Of a DNA stretch of 64,000 bases, positions 8,568 to 17,981 are shown in pieces. Source of the stretch: Sedimentibacter sp. zth1 (GTDB taxonomy: Bacteria > Bacillota > Clostridia > Tissierellales > Sedimentibacteraceae). The notes beneath the pieces were generated by a model. That model searched no databases. It saw nothing but the letters and a program-made list of their open reading frames with translations, and had not been told where the DNA came from. The position numbers and the translations under genes are program-made. Where the stretch lies: NCBI RefSeq assembly GCF_017352195.1, contig NZ_CP071445.1, positions 2,356,001 through 2,420,000 of the forward strand. The letters are read 5' to 3'. Positions within the stretch are counted from its first letter, which is position 1. Each line of letters starts with the position of its first letter.

Positions 8568-9296
8568 ATGAAAATAAGGTTAGACAAAATGCTTAGCAAC
8601 CTTGGATACGGGACAAGAAGTCAGTTGAAAAAGGAATTAAAATCAGGCTGTGTTACAGTTAATGGTACTGTTATGAAAAATAGTGCTTTAATTGTGGACA
8701 CCGATAATGACACAATAACATTTCATGATGAAGAAGTAGAATATGTTCAGTACATATACCTAATGATGAATAAACCACAAGGTGTCATATCAGCAACAGA
8801 AGATTATTATAAATCAAAGACAGTAATAGATTTGATAGATGATTATTATAAGCATTTTGAACCATTTCCAGTAGGAAGATTAGACAAGGATACAGAAGGT
8901 TTGCTTATACTCACAAACAATGGGAAAATGGCGCACAACCTGTTATCTCCAAAGAAACATGTAAAAAAAACGTATTTTGTAAAAGTAGAAGGAAAAGTAA
9001 CAGACAAGGATAAAAAAGCATTTGCACAAGGAGTAAGATTTTTAGATGATGACTACAAAACTATGCCAGCCAAACTTGAAATAATAGTATCAGATGATAT
9101 ATCTGAGTGCAATATAACTATAAAAGAAGGCAAATTTCACCAAGTGAAAAGAATGTTTGAAGCAGTAAACAAGCGCGTCATTTACTTAAAAAGGATGAGC
9201 ATGGGACCTATACAATTAGATGAAAGTGTTGAATTAGGTGATTATAGAGAACTTACAGAAAAAGAATTAGAGCTTTTAGCACAATACATTGATTAA
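8568..9296 (+). CDS. rsuA: RsuA-type 16S rRNA pseudouridine synthase
   Basis: The protein has an S4 RNA-binding domain at residues 1-48 and a pseudouridine synthase domain with the catalytic motif GRLDKDTEGLLILTNNG; the aspartate is near residue 105. Later motifs KTYFVKVEG and EGKFHQVKRMFEA are typical of the RsuA/RluB/RluE group. The 242-residue length and single S4 domain fit RsuA, which modifies position 516 (E. coli numbering) of 16S rRNA; RluB cannot be fully excluded. TAGGAGG precedes the ATG. Confidence 0.88.
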   Translation: MKIRLDKMLSNLGYGTRSQLKKELKSGCVTVNGTVMKNSALIVDTDNDTITFHDEEVEYVQYIYLMMNKPQGVISATEDYYKSKTVIDLIDDYYKHFEPFPVGRLDKDTEGLLILTNNGKMAHNLLSPKKHVKKTYFVKVEGKVTDKDKKAFAQGVRFLDDDYKTMPAKLEIIVSDDISECNITIKEGKFHQVKRMFEAVNKRVIYLKRMSMGPIQLDESVELGDYRELTEKELELLAQYID

Positions 9297-9342
9297 CAAT
9301 TTACCCCCCCCCCTACCCTAAAAGGAAAGGGGTTGTTTTTTC
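9292..9342 (+). terminator. Terminator after rsuA containing a ten-C tract
   Basis: AACAA and CCCC pair with GGGG and TTGTT, followed by six T. The left arm holds an uninterrupted run of ten C at 9304-9313, which is striking in such AT-rich DNA and gives several alternative registers for the stem. Confidence 0.6.
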
Positions 9343-9458
9343 TCAACTGTAATATTACTGTAATAATAAAGCAATCTTAATATGATATCATAATAATGTA
9401 AATATGTGGTGCACTAAGTACAATATATTACAGCTTTGTTACAATGCTCATTAGAGTG

Positions 9459-9487
9459 TTGACTTAACAAATCTATATTGATATAAT
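9459..9487 (+). promoter_or_regulatory. Strong promoter of the S-layer gene
   Basis: TTGACT (9459-9464) and TATAAT (9482-9487) are exactly 17 bp apart, nearly consensus. Together with the optimal ribosome site TAGGAGGA it fits very high expression. Confidence 0.8.
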
Positions 9488-9493
9488 TTGTAC

Positions 9494-9507
9494 GTTAGCG
9501 TGCTAAC
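9494..9507 (+). promoter_or_regulatory. Perfect dyad at the predicted 5' end of the S-layer mRNA
   Basis: GTTAGC-GT-GCTAAC begins 7 bp after the -10 box, where transcription should start. As RNA it would form a hairpin at the extreme 5' end, a known way to stabilise abundant mRNAs. As DNA it could instead be an operator. Confidence 0.6.
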
Positions 9508-9545
9508 AAAAAATTAAATTTAATATTTCTTAGGAGGAAACAATA

Positions 9546-11924
9546 ATGAAAAAAGTATTATCATTAGTAGTGATAATCGCTATGGTTCTTTCAAGCATGA
9601 GTTTTGCATTTGCTTCTACATTTGAAGACGTAGATGCTGAAAATGAAAAATTAGTAGAAGCTACTAATTTATTAAACTCATTAGGAATCATAAAAGGTTA
9701 TGAAGATGGTTCATTCAAACCAGAAAAAACAGTTAAAAGAGCTGAAATGGCAAAAATGCTAATCGTAGCATTAGGTTATGGGGAGATAGCAAGTGATACA
9801 CCTATTTTCACAGATTGCCAAACTCACTGGGCTAAAGGATACATAGCTTTAGCTAATGATTTAGGAATAATCGAAGGTAAAGGAAACGGAATCTTTGATC
9901 CAGAAGCTCCTGTAACTTACGAACAAGCTGCAACAATGTTATTAAGAGCATTAGGTTATACAAATGAGTCAGTTAATGGCGGAAAATCTGATGTATATAA
10001 CGGAGCAGCATATAGAACAAGAGCTTTAAACTTAAATTTATTCAAAGATTTTAGTTTAACAGGAATGAAAGACGGAGCAAATAGAGGCGATATCGCTTTA
10101 ATGCTTAACAGAAACCTTTCAAATTCAAAAGTATATACTGGAGATAACGGTAGATTCGTTATTGAAAAAGATGAAAATAACAATCCAGTTAAGTTATTAT
10201 CTGCAATAGCAGAAAAAGTACCAATGACAGTTACTGCTAAAAATGTTGCTGATAACAAAATAGTTGATTTATCATCATACTTATATCAAACTATTGTAGC
10301 ATATGTTAAGGATGGATCTGTAGTATTTGTTGAAGATGTTACTTCTGCAACTAAAAGCGGTTATTTAACAAATGCTAATGTAGCTGATGTTAAATTATAT
10401 GGTATAGATGATGTATATGCTATAGAAAAAGCTGAAGCTCCAGTATTTTATAACAATGCAGAAGCTGAATACAAAGATGTAAAATCAGTTTTAGCTGGCT
10501 CTGTAGTTAAATTAGTATTAAATGATGACGAAAAAGTTATAGGAATTATAGCTGACGAAGAAACATCAGCTGATTTCATTACTTCTGAGTATAGAACTAA
10601 CTCTACATTATTAGGAACTAAAATTTATTTACCAACAAAATCAAATAAAGTTGATTTATCAAAAGTTACTGTAACAGGTGCTGTAAATGATATCAATGAT
10701 ATTGAAGTTGGTGACGTTGTTAAAGCTTATGCTTCATTAAACAACACACAAGTTGAATTATTAGTAGTAAGAGATAGCATCGAAGGTAAAGTTATAAAAA
10801 CTAATACTGCAAAAGATGAAGTATACGTAGATACAATTGGTGAATACAGAGATGTTGTTATTGGAACTATAGAAATAGGTTCTGAAGGTACATTCTATTT
10901 TGACGAAGATGGAAACATATTCCAATTCGTTGGAAAAAATATAGCTGTAGCTCAAGAATATCAAGTAGTAACTGTAGCTACAGATGCTACATTATTAAAT
11001 GGTGCAGGTAGTACTTTGGTATTATTTGATAAAGCTACTATAAAAGTTATGAATGCTGCTGGAGAAGTTGAAAAATATAAATTAGCTAAAGATGCTACAT
11101 TAAACTATGTTGATGCTGATCACGCAGGAACTGAAGCATATGACGTAGCTACAGGTGTTAACAACATAGCTGTTGGAACAATAGTTACTGGTTTAACATT
11201 AAATGATGATGAAGAAGTTACAAATGTAACTACTGAAGCATTAGTAGCTGGAAACAAAACTATCAATGCTACTAAATCTACTTTCGTTGCAGCTTCTGAC
11301 TTAGTAATATTTAATGAAATAAATACAGCTGATGGTAATGTTTATGTTGCAAACACATTAGAACAATTACAAGCAAAAGGTGATATTGCTCAAACAAACT
11401 TTAAATATATAACTAATGAAATAGGCGAATATTCTGTAATCTTTGTTACAGGAACTACAGTTGTGGACGCTAAATCAACATTTGGTTTAATTGCTTCTCA
11501 ACAAGTAGTTCTTAATGGTGATTTAAAACCAGTTCAAGAGTTAGTTGTTTATATTAACGGTGAGGCAGTTACTTATGTAACATCTACAGATGTAGCTACT
11601 CAAACTGTTGGAAAAGATATCAAATCATTATCTATTTCAGATGGTGTTATAGTAGGTGTTGCTGATTCTGGATTATTTGTAACTCCAGTTAGCAATACAA
11701 CAACTTCAACTGCAATATCTTCTGTAGTTGGAACAAGATTCCAAACTGAAGCTAATTCAGAATGGTACTTCATGGATGAAAATGCACCAGTTTATATAGT
11801 AGATAAAGATGGTGAATTCGTACGTGTTGCTTCTTTACAAGATATTACTGCATTAGATGTAGATGTACAAATATATCATGATGCAAGCAATATTGTAAGT
11901 GCAATAGTTATTTCTTTAAAATAG
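9546..11924 (+). CDS. Major S-layer protein with N-terminal SLH domains
   Basis: A 24-residue signal peptide ending SFAFA is followed by SLH domains with cores FKPEKTVKRAEMAKML and FDPEAPVTYEQAATML and a diverged third to about residue 190. Some 600 residues of beta-rich sequence full of valine, threonine, alanine and aspartate follow, as in crystalline array proteins. There are no cysteines in the long C-terminal part. Codon choice is more restricted than in neighbours (mostly GCT/GCA, GTT/GTA, ACA/ACT), and promoter and ribosome site are near ideal. I infer that this is the main array subunit, secreted by Sec and held to wall polymer by the SLH domains. It has its own terminator. Confidence 0.85.
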   Translation: MKKVLSLVVIIAMVLSSMSFAFASTFEDVDAENEKLVEATNLLNSLGIIKGYEDGSFKPEKTVKRAEMAKMLIVALGYGEIASDTPIFTDCQTHWAKGYIALANDLGIIEGKGNGIFDPEAPVTYEQAATMLLRALGYTNESVNGGKSDVYNGAAYRTRALNLNLFKDFSLTGMKDGANRGDIALMLNRNLSNSKVYTGDNGRFVIEKDENNNPVKLLSAIAEKVPMTVTAKNVADNKIVDLSSYLYQTIVAYVKDGSVVFVEDVTSATKSGYLTNANVADVKLYGIDDVYAIEKAEAPVFYNNAEAEYKDVKSVLAGSVVKLVLNDDEKVIGIIADEETSADFITSEYRTNSTLLGTKIYLPTKSNKVDLSKVTVTGAVNDINDIEVGDVVKAYASLNNTQVELLVVRDSIEGKVIKTNTAKDEVYVDTIGEYRDVVIGTIEIGSEGTFYFDEDGNIFQFVGKNIAVAQEYQVVTVATDATLLNGAGSTLVLFDKATIKVMNAAGEVEKYKLAKDATLNYVDADHAGTEAYDVATGVNNIAVGTIVTGLTLNDDEEVTNVTTEALVAGNKTINATKSTFVAASDLVIFNEINTADGNVYVANTLEQLQAKGDIAQTNFKYITNEIGEYSVIFVTGTTVVDAKSTFGLIASQQVVLNGDLKPVQELVVYINGEAVTYVTSTDVATQTVGKDIKSLSISDGVIVGVADSGLFVTPVSNTTTSTAISSVVGTRFQTEANSEWYFMDENAPVYIVDKDGEFVRVASLQDITALDVDVQIYHDASNIVSAIVISLK

Positions 11925-11940
11925 TTTAAAAATAAACATT

Positions 11941-11978
11941 AAAAATAACCAGTATAATTCATACTGGTTATTTTTTTA
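11941..11978 (+). terminator. Terminator of the S-layer gene
   Basis: AATAACCAGTAT pairs with ATACTGGTTATT around a five-base loop, followed by a T run. The stem has 12 perfect pairs. Confidence 0.92.
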
Positions 11979-11979
11979 T

Positions 11980-12040
11980 GCTCTTTGTCAATAGTTGGGT
12001 TGAGAATGGAATAAATTCTTATTCTGACAGGGCAAAGAGC
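11980..12040. repeat. 61-bp element with inverted ends, carrying the dispersed repeat
   Basis: The element begins GCTCTTTGTCAATAGTTG, shared with copies near pgi, and ends CAAAGAGC, the exact inverse of its first eight bases. The interior has the small dyad GAATAA-ATTC-TTATTC. It may be a deletion derivative of an insertion sequence: from memory its left end resembles ISL3-family terminal repeats. It lies between the S-layer terminator and the protease promoter. Confidence 0.6.
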
Positions 12041-12121
12041 TATTTTAATGTTTAATAAAATTTTACTAGCATTGAAATGTACTTGTATTAAAAATTCTTT
12101 TTATTACTTTGGTACTAAATA

Positions 12122-12150
12122 TTGACAAAATAAGTTATAACTAGTATGAT
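12122..12150 (+). promoter_or_regulatory. Promoter of the surface protease gene
   Basis: TTGACA (12122-12127) and TATGAT (12145-12150) are 17 bp apart. The AAAGGAG ribosome site follows at 12174. Confidence 0.72.
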
Positions 12151-12188
12151 TGGTATATAACGATAATTGAAATAAAGGAGTGGATTTA

Positions 12189-15100
12189 GTGAAAAAGTTT
12201 AAATTTATTTCTCTCGTACTTTCAATAGCTTTAATTTTCTCATCATTTAGCTTCGCATTTGCTGTCGAATTTCCAAGAGATGAAGTAGAAGAGGTATCTA
12301 ATACTAGTTATATGAACGAAAGTATAACGGTAATAGTAGAATTAGAGGAAAATCCTCTTTTGATGTACAAAGATGCAGTTACAAATGGTGCGAAAGAATT
12401 TCTAGAAACACAAGATGCAAAAGGAGTAAGAGATGACATAATTAGTGCTCAAGGAGTAGTTAAAAATGAAATACTTGAAAATGTTAACTCTAATGCTACC
12501 TTTAAGTACTCATATACAAATACCTTGAATGGTTTTGTAGCTAATATTCAAAGAAAAGATATAGCTAAAATTAAAAGTATACAAGGTGTTAAAAACTTGT
12601 ATATAGATGTTACATACGATGTTCCAGAACCTCAAATGTCAACAGCAGGTGGCATGGTTTCAGCTCCTAGTACTTGGAAATTAGGATTAAAAGGTGAAGG
12701 TACTGTTGTTGCTGTTATTGATACAGGTATAGATTATGACCATGAATATATGGTTTTATCAGATGATACATCAGTTAAAATAACTAATACTAGTTATGCT
12801 GATGTTATATCTGGATTGAATGCAAGCAAATTAGTAGAAAATTTACAAGTTAGTGATGTTTACTATAACAGAAAATTTCCTTACGCATTTGACTATGCAG
12901 ATGCAGATATAGATGCAACTGCCGAAGGTAGTGAACATGGTGTGCATGTTGCTGGTATAGTTGCTGCAAACGGAACTGTTGCAAGTGAAACAAATGACAA
13001 TTTACACACTGATATTATATTTGATGGAGTTGCTCCAGAGGCACAAATTGTAGTAATGAAAGTATTTCCTAGCAAGGATTCTGGCGCAAAGACAAGTGAT
13101 ACATTAGCAGCAATAGAAGATGCTATAACACTTGGTGTTGATGCAATGAATCTAAGCTTAGGTAGTACTGCAGGATTCACATTCCTTGAAGGAGAAGACC
13201 TTGTACCTTATGAATATGAATATACCTTTGAAAGAGCAAGAAATGCAGGAATTCTACTTTCAGTATCAGCAGGAAATGAAAACAGAATTGGTCAAGAAAG
13301 TTATCTTGACTATGTAGGAGGATTGCAATATCCAACACCATTAAATGTTGATTCCGGTTTAGTAGGTTCACCAGGACTTAAATACCATACAACTTGTATA
13401 GCAAGTGTTGAAAACGTTACTAATACTTTACCTTATATTTATCAGCCAAACATAGATTTAAGATTAAAATATGCTGATATATCAGAAGGTACAGGAAATG
13501 GAATTGAATTTTTAGAAAATTTTGATGGACAAACGTTAGAATACGTTAATTGTGGTATAGGTTTAAGTAGTGATTTTGCTGGAATAGAATTGGACGGAAA
13601 ATTAGCACTTATTCAAAGAGGAGAAATAAGCTTTGCTGAAAAGGTTGCTAATGCAACAAGCTATGGTGCAATAGGTGCTATAGTTTATAATAATAAAGAT
13701 GAAGATAAATTATTTAATATGTCTGGAACAGAATTATTATCAATACCATCATGCTTTATATTTATGCAAGATGGATTGTCAATGGCAGATGCTGAAGTTA
13801 AAACAATTTCAGTGAGTAAAAGTTATGTGGGTCAATTTATAAGCCCTATGGGTTATAAAATGAGCTCATTTACATCATGGGGATGTACACCTGATTTAAA
13901 ATTAAAACCAGAGTTAACAACTCCAGGTGGACAGATATTTAGTACATTACCAGAAAATAAATATGGCTCAATGAGCGGTACATCAATGGCTGCACCAAAT
14001 GCTGCTGGTGGTATGGCATTAATGCAACAATATGTAAAAGAAGATAAAGATGAAAAATTTGCAAAATTCAACTCAGAACAAAGAGCTGATATCATAGAAA
14101 ATTTATTGATGAGTACAGCATGGACTCTTAGAGATGAATATGGTGAAGAATATTCTCCAAGAAGACAAGGCGCTGGATTAATGAATGTTGAGGCTGCAGT
14201 TAAAAGTGATGTATATGCAGTTAATGAAGATAGTGGAAAAGCAAAAGTTGAATTATTTGATAAAATAGGTGATAATTTTAACATTGAGTTTGATTTAGTC
14301 AATTTATCAGATAAACCTTATTCATATGAATTGGCAGGATCTATCTTTTCAGAATATGCAGCAAATGCAGGACCATGTTATCTAACACTTTCTTCAATAA
14401 GTTATTTGGAAAATAGTATAATGGCTGTTGATGGACACAGAATTAACGCAGTTGGTGCAACTACAGCTTCTGCTATAACAGGTAGTGCTATAGTTACAGC
14501 TACTCCAAATTCAACTACTCATGTTACTGTAAATGTAAATTTGAGTGATAGTGACACAGAATATTTATATAGTCAATTTGAAAACGGATTTTTTGTAGAA
14601 GGATTTATTGAACTATTATCATTAGAAACTGCGCCTGATTTAAGTATACCTTATATGGGATTCTACGGCGACTGGACAGATGCACCAGTTATAGATGGTT
14701 CATATTATTATGATTCATCTCTACTTGATTTCTATTATACAAACTCATATGCATATAATTATGGCTACGATGAGGAAACAGGTGTACCTGTTGGATATTA
14801 TAGACTAGGAAGTAATGGTTATGCAAGTAATAATGAAAATTATTCATGTGATTACAGTTGGATAGGTTTTTCACCAAATGGCGATGGATACTTAGACGAA
14901 ATGGGATGGAGATTGAACCTATTAAGAAATGCAAAAGAATTAGATGTAAAAATAGTAAATAGTAAAAATAAGGATGTAAGAACTTTATTAAGGGATACCT
15001 ATTATAATAAAGCATACTTCTATGCAAATGGTGGTTTTCTAACAACAGAAGATTTACCTTTGTGGGATGGTAAAGATGACAGGGGTGAATTATTACCAGA

Positions 15101-16634
15101 TGGTCAATATTATTATGTAATTAGTGCAAAAATAGATTATGAGGGCGCTGATTATGACGTGAAAAAAATACCTGTAAAATTAGATACACAAGGCCCTTCA
15201 GTGTCAAATGTACATTTTGACTTAGAAACAATGACTGTTGAATTTGATGCAATAGACGAGGGATATGTATCTTATGCAGACGCTTATGATTTAAATGGTA
15301 AAGATTGTGATGAACAGATTGTATCAGCACCTGATAAAACAGTACACTTTGAATTTGACATTACTGATTTTGATAAAAATAATACAGTATTAGTTATTGG
15401 AGATTGTGCTGGAAATGAATCTAGAATATTAGCTGAAGAAGTAGACATTATAGTTATTCCACCAACACCAACACCAACACCAACACCAAACCCAACACCA
15501 ACACCGACACCAACAGAGCCTGAAGAACCTACACCTTCATTAGATGAAGAAGTAGTAGTTGAAGCTCCAAGTAGCTCAATTAAAACTGAAGTTGTAGAAG
15601 AAATAGCAAACATTGGTATTAGTGAAGATGTTGCTGACTTGATAAAAGATGGAAAATCAGATACATTAGATATAAAAATTGACGCAGTTGAAGGTACTAA
15701 AGGAATTAAAATAAATATTCCTGCAGGAGTTGTTGATGAATTATCTTCAAATGGTATGTTAGTAAGATTATCATATGGGGAATTAGCAAGTTTTGAACTA
15801 GATGATTTAGGTACTGGTGCATTAGATATTGTTATGAATAATGTTGAAGCTATACAATCTGATAGTATTTATACACCAACTGAATTTAATTACGATATAG
15901 AAGTACTACAAGATGGAATAGTTATAGATAGTGCTAACAATAATATAAAAATAGAATTATCAGTAAAAGGTTTAGAAGATGCAAGTAAAGCAGGAGTATA
16001 TACAGTAGATGAAGCAGGTAACATAGAATATGTTATGACATACTTAAATGGTGATATAATATCATTCTATCCACCACACTTCAGTCAATACTCAGTTATG
16101 GTTTACAACAAAACATTTGATGATATAAAAGGACATTGGGCTCAAACTTATATTGAAGACATGGCTTCAAAACATATTGTAAATGGAAAAACTGAAACTA
16201 CATTTGCTCCACAAGATACAATAACAAGAGCTGAATTCGTTACAATGGTAGTAAGAGCATTAGCATTAGAAGGCGAAGGACAAAGTGAATTTGCGAACAT
16301 GACAGGAAATGAATGGTATGCAAATAATATGTCACTTGCAAAAGATGCTGGTTTAATAGACGGCGAAAACTACAATGCAACTGGTATAATTTCTCGAGTT
16401 GAAATGGCAGAAATTATATCAAAAGCTCATGCTATATTAAACGGTGTCGAAGTTAAATTCGATGGAAAACTTAAATTTACAGACGTAGAAAGTGATTCCG
16501 AATATGCCAAATTCATAGGTTATGCTGTTGAAAATGGATTAATCAATGGTTTCCCTGGAGATCTATATAGACCAGTAGAAAACACAACAAGAGCACAAGC
16601 TATGACTGTAATACACAAATTATTAAATAAATAG
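12189..16634 (+). CDS. SLH-anchored subtilisin-like (S8) cell-envelope protease
   Basis: A signal peptide ending SFAFA leads a pro-region and an S8 catalytic domain. The triad is visible: Asp about 178 (VIDTGID), His about 250 (EHGVHVAG) and Ser about 599 (GTSMAAP). A protease-associated domain is inserted near residues 410-540 (LALIQRGEISFAEKVANA), as in lactocepin/C5a peptidase types. Fn3-like and FlgD-like modules follow (FSPNGDGYLDE), then a proline-threonine linker at about 1094-1112, another beta domain, and SLH domains in the last 190 residues. GTG at 12189 is chosen because AAAGGAG ends 8 bases before it. It probably supplies peptides for amino-acid fermentation or processes surface proteins. 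Confidence 0.93.
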   Translation: MKKFKFISLVLSIALIFSSFSFAFAVEFPRDEVEEVSNTSYMNESITVIVELEENPLLMYKDAVTNGAKEFLETQDAKGVRDDIISAQGVVKNEILENVNSNATFKYSYTNTLNGFVANIQRKDIAKIKSIQGVKNLYIDVTYDVPEPQMSTAGGMVSAPSTWKLGLKGEGTVVAVIDTGIDYDHEYMVLSDDTSVKITNTSYADVISGLNASKLVENLQVSDVYYNRKFPYAFDYADADIDATAEGSEHGVHVAGIVAANGTVASETNDNLHTDIIFDGVAPEAQIVVMKVFPSKDSGAKTSDTLAAIEDAITLGVDAMNLSLGSTAGFTFLEGEDLVPYEYEYTFERARNAGILLSVSAGNENRIGQESYLDYVGGLQYPTPLNVDSGLVGSPGLKYHTTCIASVENVTNTLPYIYQPNIDLRLKYADISEGTGNGIEFLENFDGQTLEYVNCGIGLSSDFAGIELDGKLALIQRGEISFAEKVANATSYGAIGAIVYNNKDEDKLFNMSGTELLSIPSCFIFMQDGLSMADAEVKTISVSKSYVGQFISPMGYKMSSFTSWGCTPDLKLKPELTTPGGQIFSTLPENKYGSMSGTSMAAPNAAGGMALMQQYVKEDKDEKFAKFNSEQRADIIENLLMSTAWTLRDEYGEEYSPRRQGAGLMNVEAAVKSDVYAVNEDSGKAKVELFDKIGDNFNIEFDLVNLSDKPYSYELAGSIFSEYAANAGPCYLTLSSISYLENSIMAVDGHRINAVGATTASAITGSAIVTATPNSTTHVTVNVNLSDSDTEYLYSQFENGFFVEGFIELLSLETAPDLSIPYMGFYGDWTDAPVIDGSYYYDSSLLDFYYTNSYAYNYGYDEETGVPVGYYRLGSNGYASNNENYSCDYSWIGFSPNGDGYLDEMGWRLNLLRNAKELDVKIVNSKNKDVRTLLRDTYYNKAYFYANGGFLTTEDLPLWDGKDDRGELLPDGQYYYVISAKIDYEGADYDVKKIPVKLDTQGPSVSNVHFDLETMTVEFDAIDEGYVSYADAYDLNGKDCDEQIVSAPDKTVHFEFDITDFDKNNTVLVIGDCAGNESRILAEEVDIIVIPPTPTPTPTPNPTPTPTPTEPEEPTPSLDEEVVVEAPSSSIKTEVVEEIANIGISEDVADLIKDGKSDTLDIKIDAVEGTKGIKINIPAGVVDELSSNGMLVRLSYGELASFELDDLGTGALDIVMNNVEAIQSDSIYTPTEFNYDIEVLQDGIVIDSANNNIKIELSVKGLEDASKAGVYTVDEAGNIEYVMTYLNGDIISFYPPHFSQYSVMVYNKTFDDIKGHWAQTYIEDMASKHIVNGKTETTFAPQDTITRAEFVTMVVRALALEGEGQSEFANMTGNEWYANNMSLAKDAGLIDGENYNATGIISRVEMAEIISKAHAILNGVEVKFDGKLKFTDVESDSEYAKFIGYAVENGLINGFPGDLYRPVENTTRAQAMTVIHKLLNK
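15461..15519 (+). repeat. Proline-threonine linker repeat in the protease gene
   Basis: Tandem CCAACA-type hexamers encode alternating Pro-Thr residues, the flexible wall-spanning spacer between protease modules and the SLH anchor. Being multiples of three, changes in copy number would keep the frame. Confidence 0.85.
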
Positions 16635-16656
16635 TTTAAAAACAAAATATGTAAAC

Positions 16657-16694
16657 AAAAAAACTGATTTCTAATTTCTAGAAATCAGTTTTTT
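16657..16694. terminator. Bidirectional terminator between protease and wzz
   Basis: AAAAAACTGATTTCTA pairs with TAGAAATCAGTTTTTT around a five-base loop. It is flanked on both sides for termination of the two converging genes. Confidence 0.92.
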
Positions 16695-16713
16695 ATTTCA
16701 AAAATTACTTTTA

Positions 16714-17703
16714 TTAAAACCAATATTTCTTGATTAATACAACCATAACACCAATCATTCCACCTATAACACCACCAATTACAGTATTCAAACTTGTACT
16801 TGGGCTTGTCTTATGAGAAGGGGCAATAGGTTCAGAAGGTAAATAAATATTTGTTTCAGTCACTTGGCAAAACTCCATTGACAAATCCTTTTCAGATAAT
16901 TTATCCTGTATACTATTTAATTCATTTAAATAATTGCAATATTTAGTTATGTTTAAATGCATAGAGTTTATAGTTTGTTGATTAGCTATTATGTTAGCTT
17001 CAACCTTTGTATAATTTTCGTTTATTGCGTTTTCCAAAACAACATAATCTAGTGTAGTTGTATCAATATCTTTTATAGCTTCTTTTGAATTAATTGTTTT
17101 AGGAATAGTATTTAAAAGTTCAATATTTTTTTCTAAAAGAGATTCAGTTCTCTCCAAGCTCTCAATACCTTTATTTTTTGCTGTAGTAAATATAATTGAA
17201 AAATGTTCTGCACATTTGTTTTTTATTGTTAAGTCCATAAATTCTATGTAGTTATTGTATAAACACTGTGCTAGTTTTAAACTTTCTTCTTTGTTGTTTG
17301 CTGCAACCTTAATGTAAAATTGATTAGGTTTCTTATCATCTTTGTTTACGCTTATCCTTGACACAAGATTGTCAACAGAGACCTTGCTATCATCGTAACC
17401 CATATCCTTAATTGTTTTTATCAAGACATCATTACTTTTTATGAGCTCTATATATTGCTCGTTTGTTGTCATGAGTAGTTTATAATCGCCGTATTTAGTG
17501 GCTATAGTATCAGGCATGTTTATTAAAATACTTAGTTTAGTCTCATATACAGGGTCAACTATAAACATTGTTATAAGGCAGGTTAATATTGCTATAATTA
17601 ATGCAAAAGCAATAATCACCTTTTTCCCTTTCCAAATAGTAACAAATAAATCTTTTAAATCTATTTCATCACTATGCTTATCAACTTGTAAATTTTCATC
17701 CAT
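16714..17703 (-). CDS. Wzz-family chain-length determinant (no kinase)
   Basis: The 329-residue protein has a membrane helix at about 28-50 and another near the C-terminus (about 300-323), with a long helical outer domain between and the proline-rich motif LPSEPIAPSHKTSPS just before the second helix. This is the Wzz/polysaccharide co-polymerase layout. It sets polymer length in Wzx/Wzy assembly. There is no kinase domain, unlike the fusion at 4.3-5.7 kb. ATG at 17703 is chosen because GGAGGAAC lies 8 bases before it; an upstream TTG is too close. It is divergent from the polysaccharide locus and apparently monocistronic. Confidence 0.85.
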   Translation of the reverse strand: MDENLQVDKHSDEIDLKDLFVTIWKGKKVIIAFALIIAILTCLITMFIVDPVYETKLSILINMPDTIATKYGDYKLLMTTNEQYIELIKSNDVLIKTIKDMGYDDSKVSVDNLVSRISVNKDDKKPNQFYIKVAANNKEESLKLAQCLYNNYIEFMDLTIKNKCAEHFSIIFTTAKNKGIESLERTESLLEKNIELLNTIPKTINSKEAIKDIDTTTLDYVVLENAINENYTKVEANIIANQQTINSMHLNITKYCNYLNELNSIQDKLSEKDLSMEFCQVTETNIYLPSEPIAPSHKTSPSTSLNTVIGGVIGGMIGVMVVLIKKYWF

Positions 17704-17901
17704 TGGCAAAGTTCCTCCATTACTTTTATCTATATAATTATATCAATATAATGATGTAAAATCAAACATAAATTAAGAGAAATGTATAAATGTAACACAT
17801 ATTGATTTTATTAGTTGTATTAATAAATATTCAAGTAAAACATTATAAGTTGATTGTAATATTTCAATTTGTAATAACTGGATATATTTAGAAAAATAAT
17901 A

Positions 17902-17954
17902 TTGACAAATACTTAGTGGAAGTGTTAAACTAATAAAAGTTCAGTAAATGAACT
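17902..17954 (+). promoter_or_regulatory. Candidate promoter and operator of the polysaccharide locus
   Basis: TTGACA lies at 17902-17907 with a weak -10 (TTAAAC) 17 bp later. Just downstream is the perfect inverted repeat AGTTCA-GTAAA-TGAACT (17938-17954), a good position for a repressor. The MarR-like regulator gene starts 27 bp further and may regulate itself and the locus through this site. The remainder of the gap back to wzz is AT-rich with nothing recognisable. Confidence 0.5.
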
Positions 17955-17981
17955 GTTTTATATTTATTGAAAGGAGGGCTC

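Noticed and set aside
15284-15613. Minus-strand ORF rich in glycine and valine in the protease gene
   Set aside because: It is the complement of the Pro-Thr linker repeat and has no independent support.
12189-16634. Frameshift in the protease because of its great length
   Set aside because: The frame is continuous from signal peptide to SLH domains with all catalytic residues.
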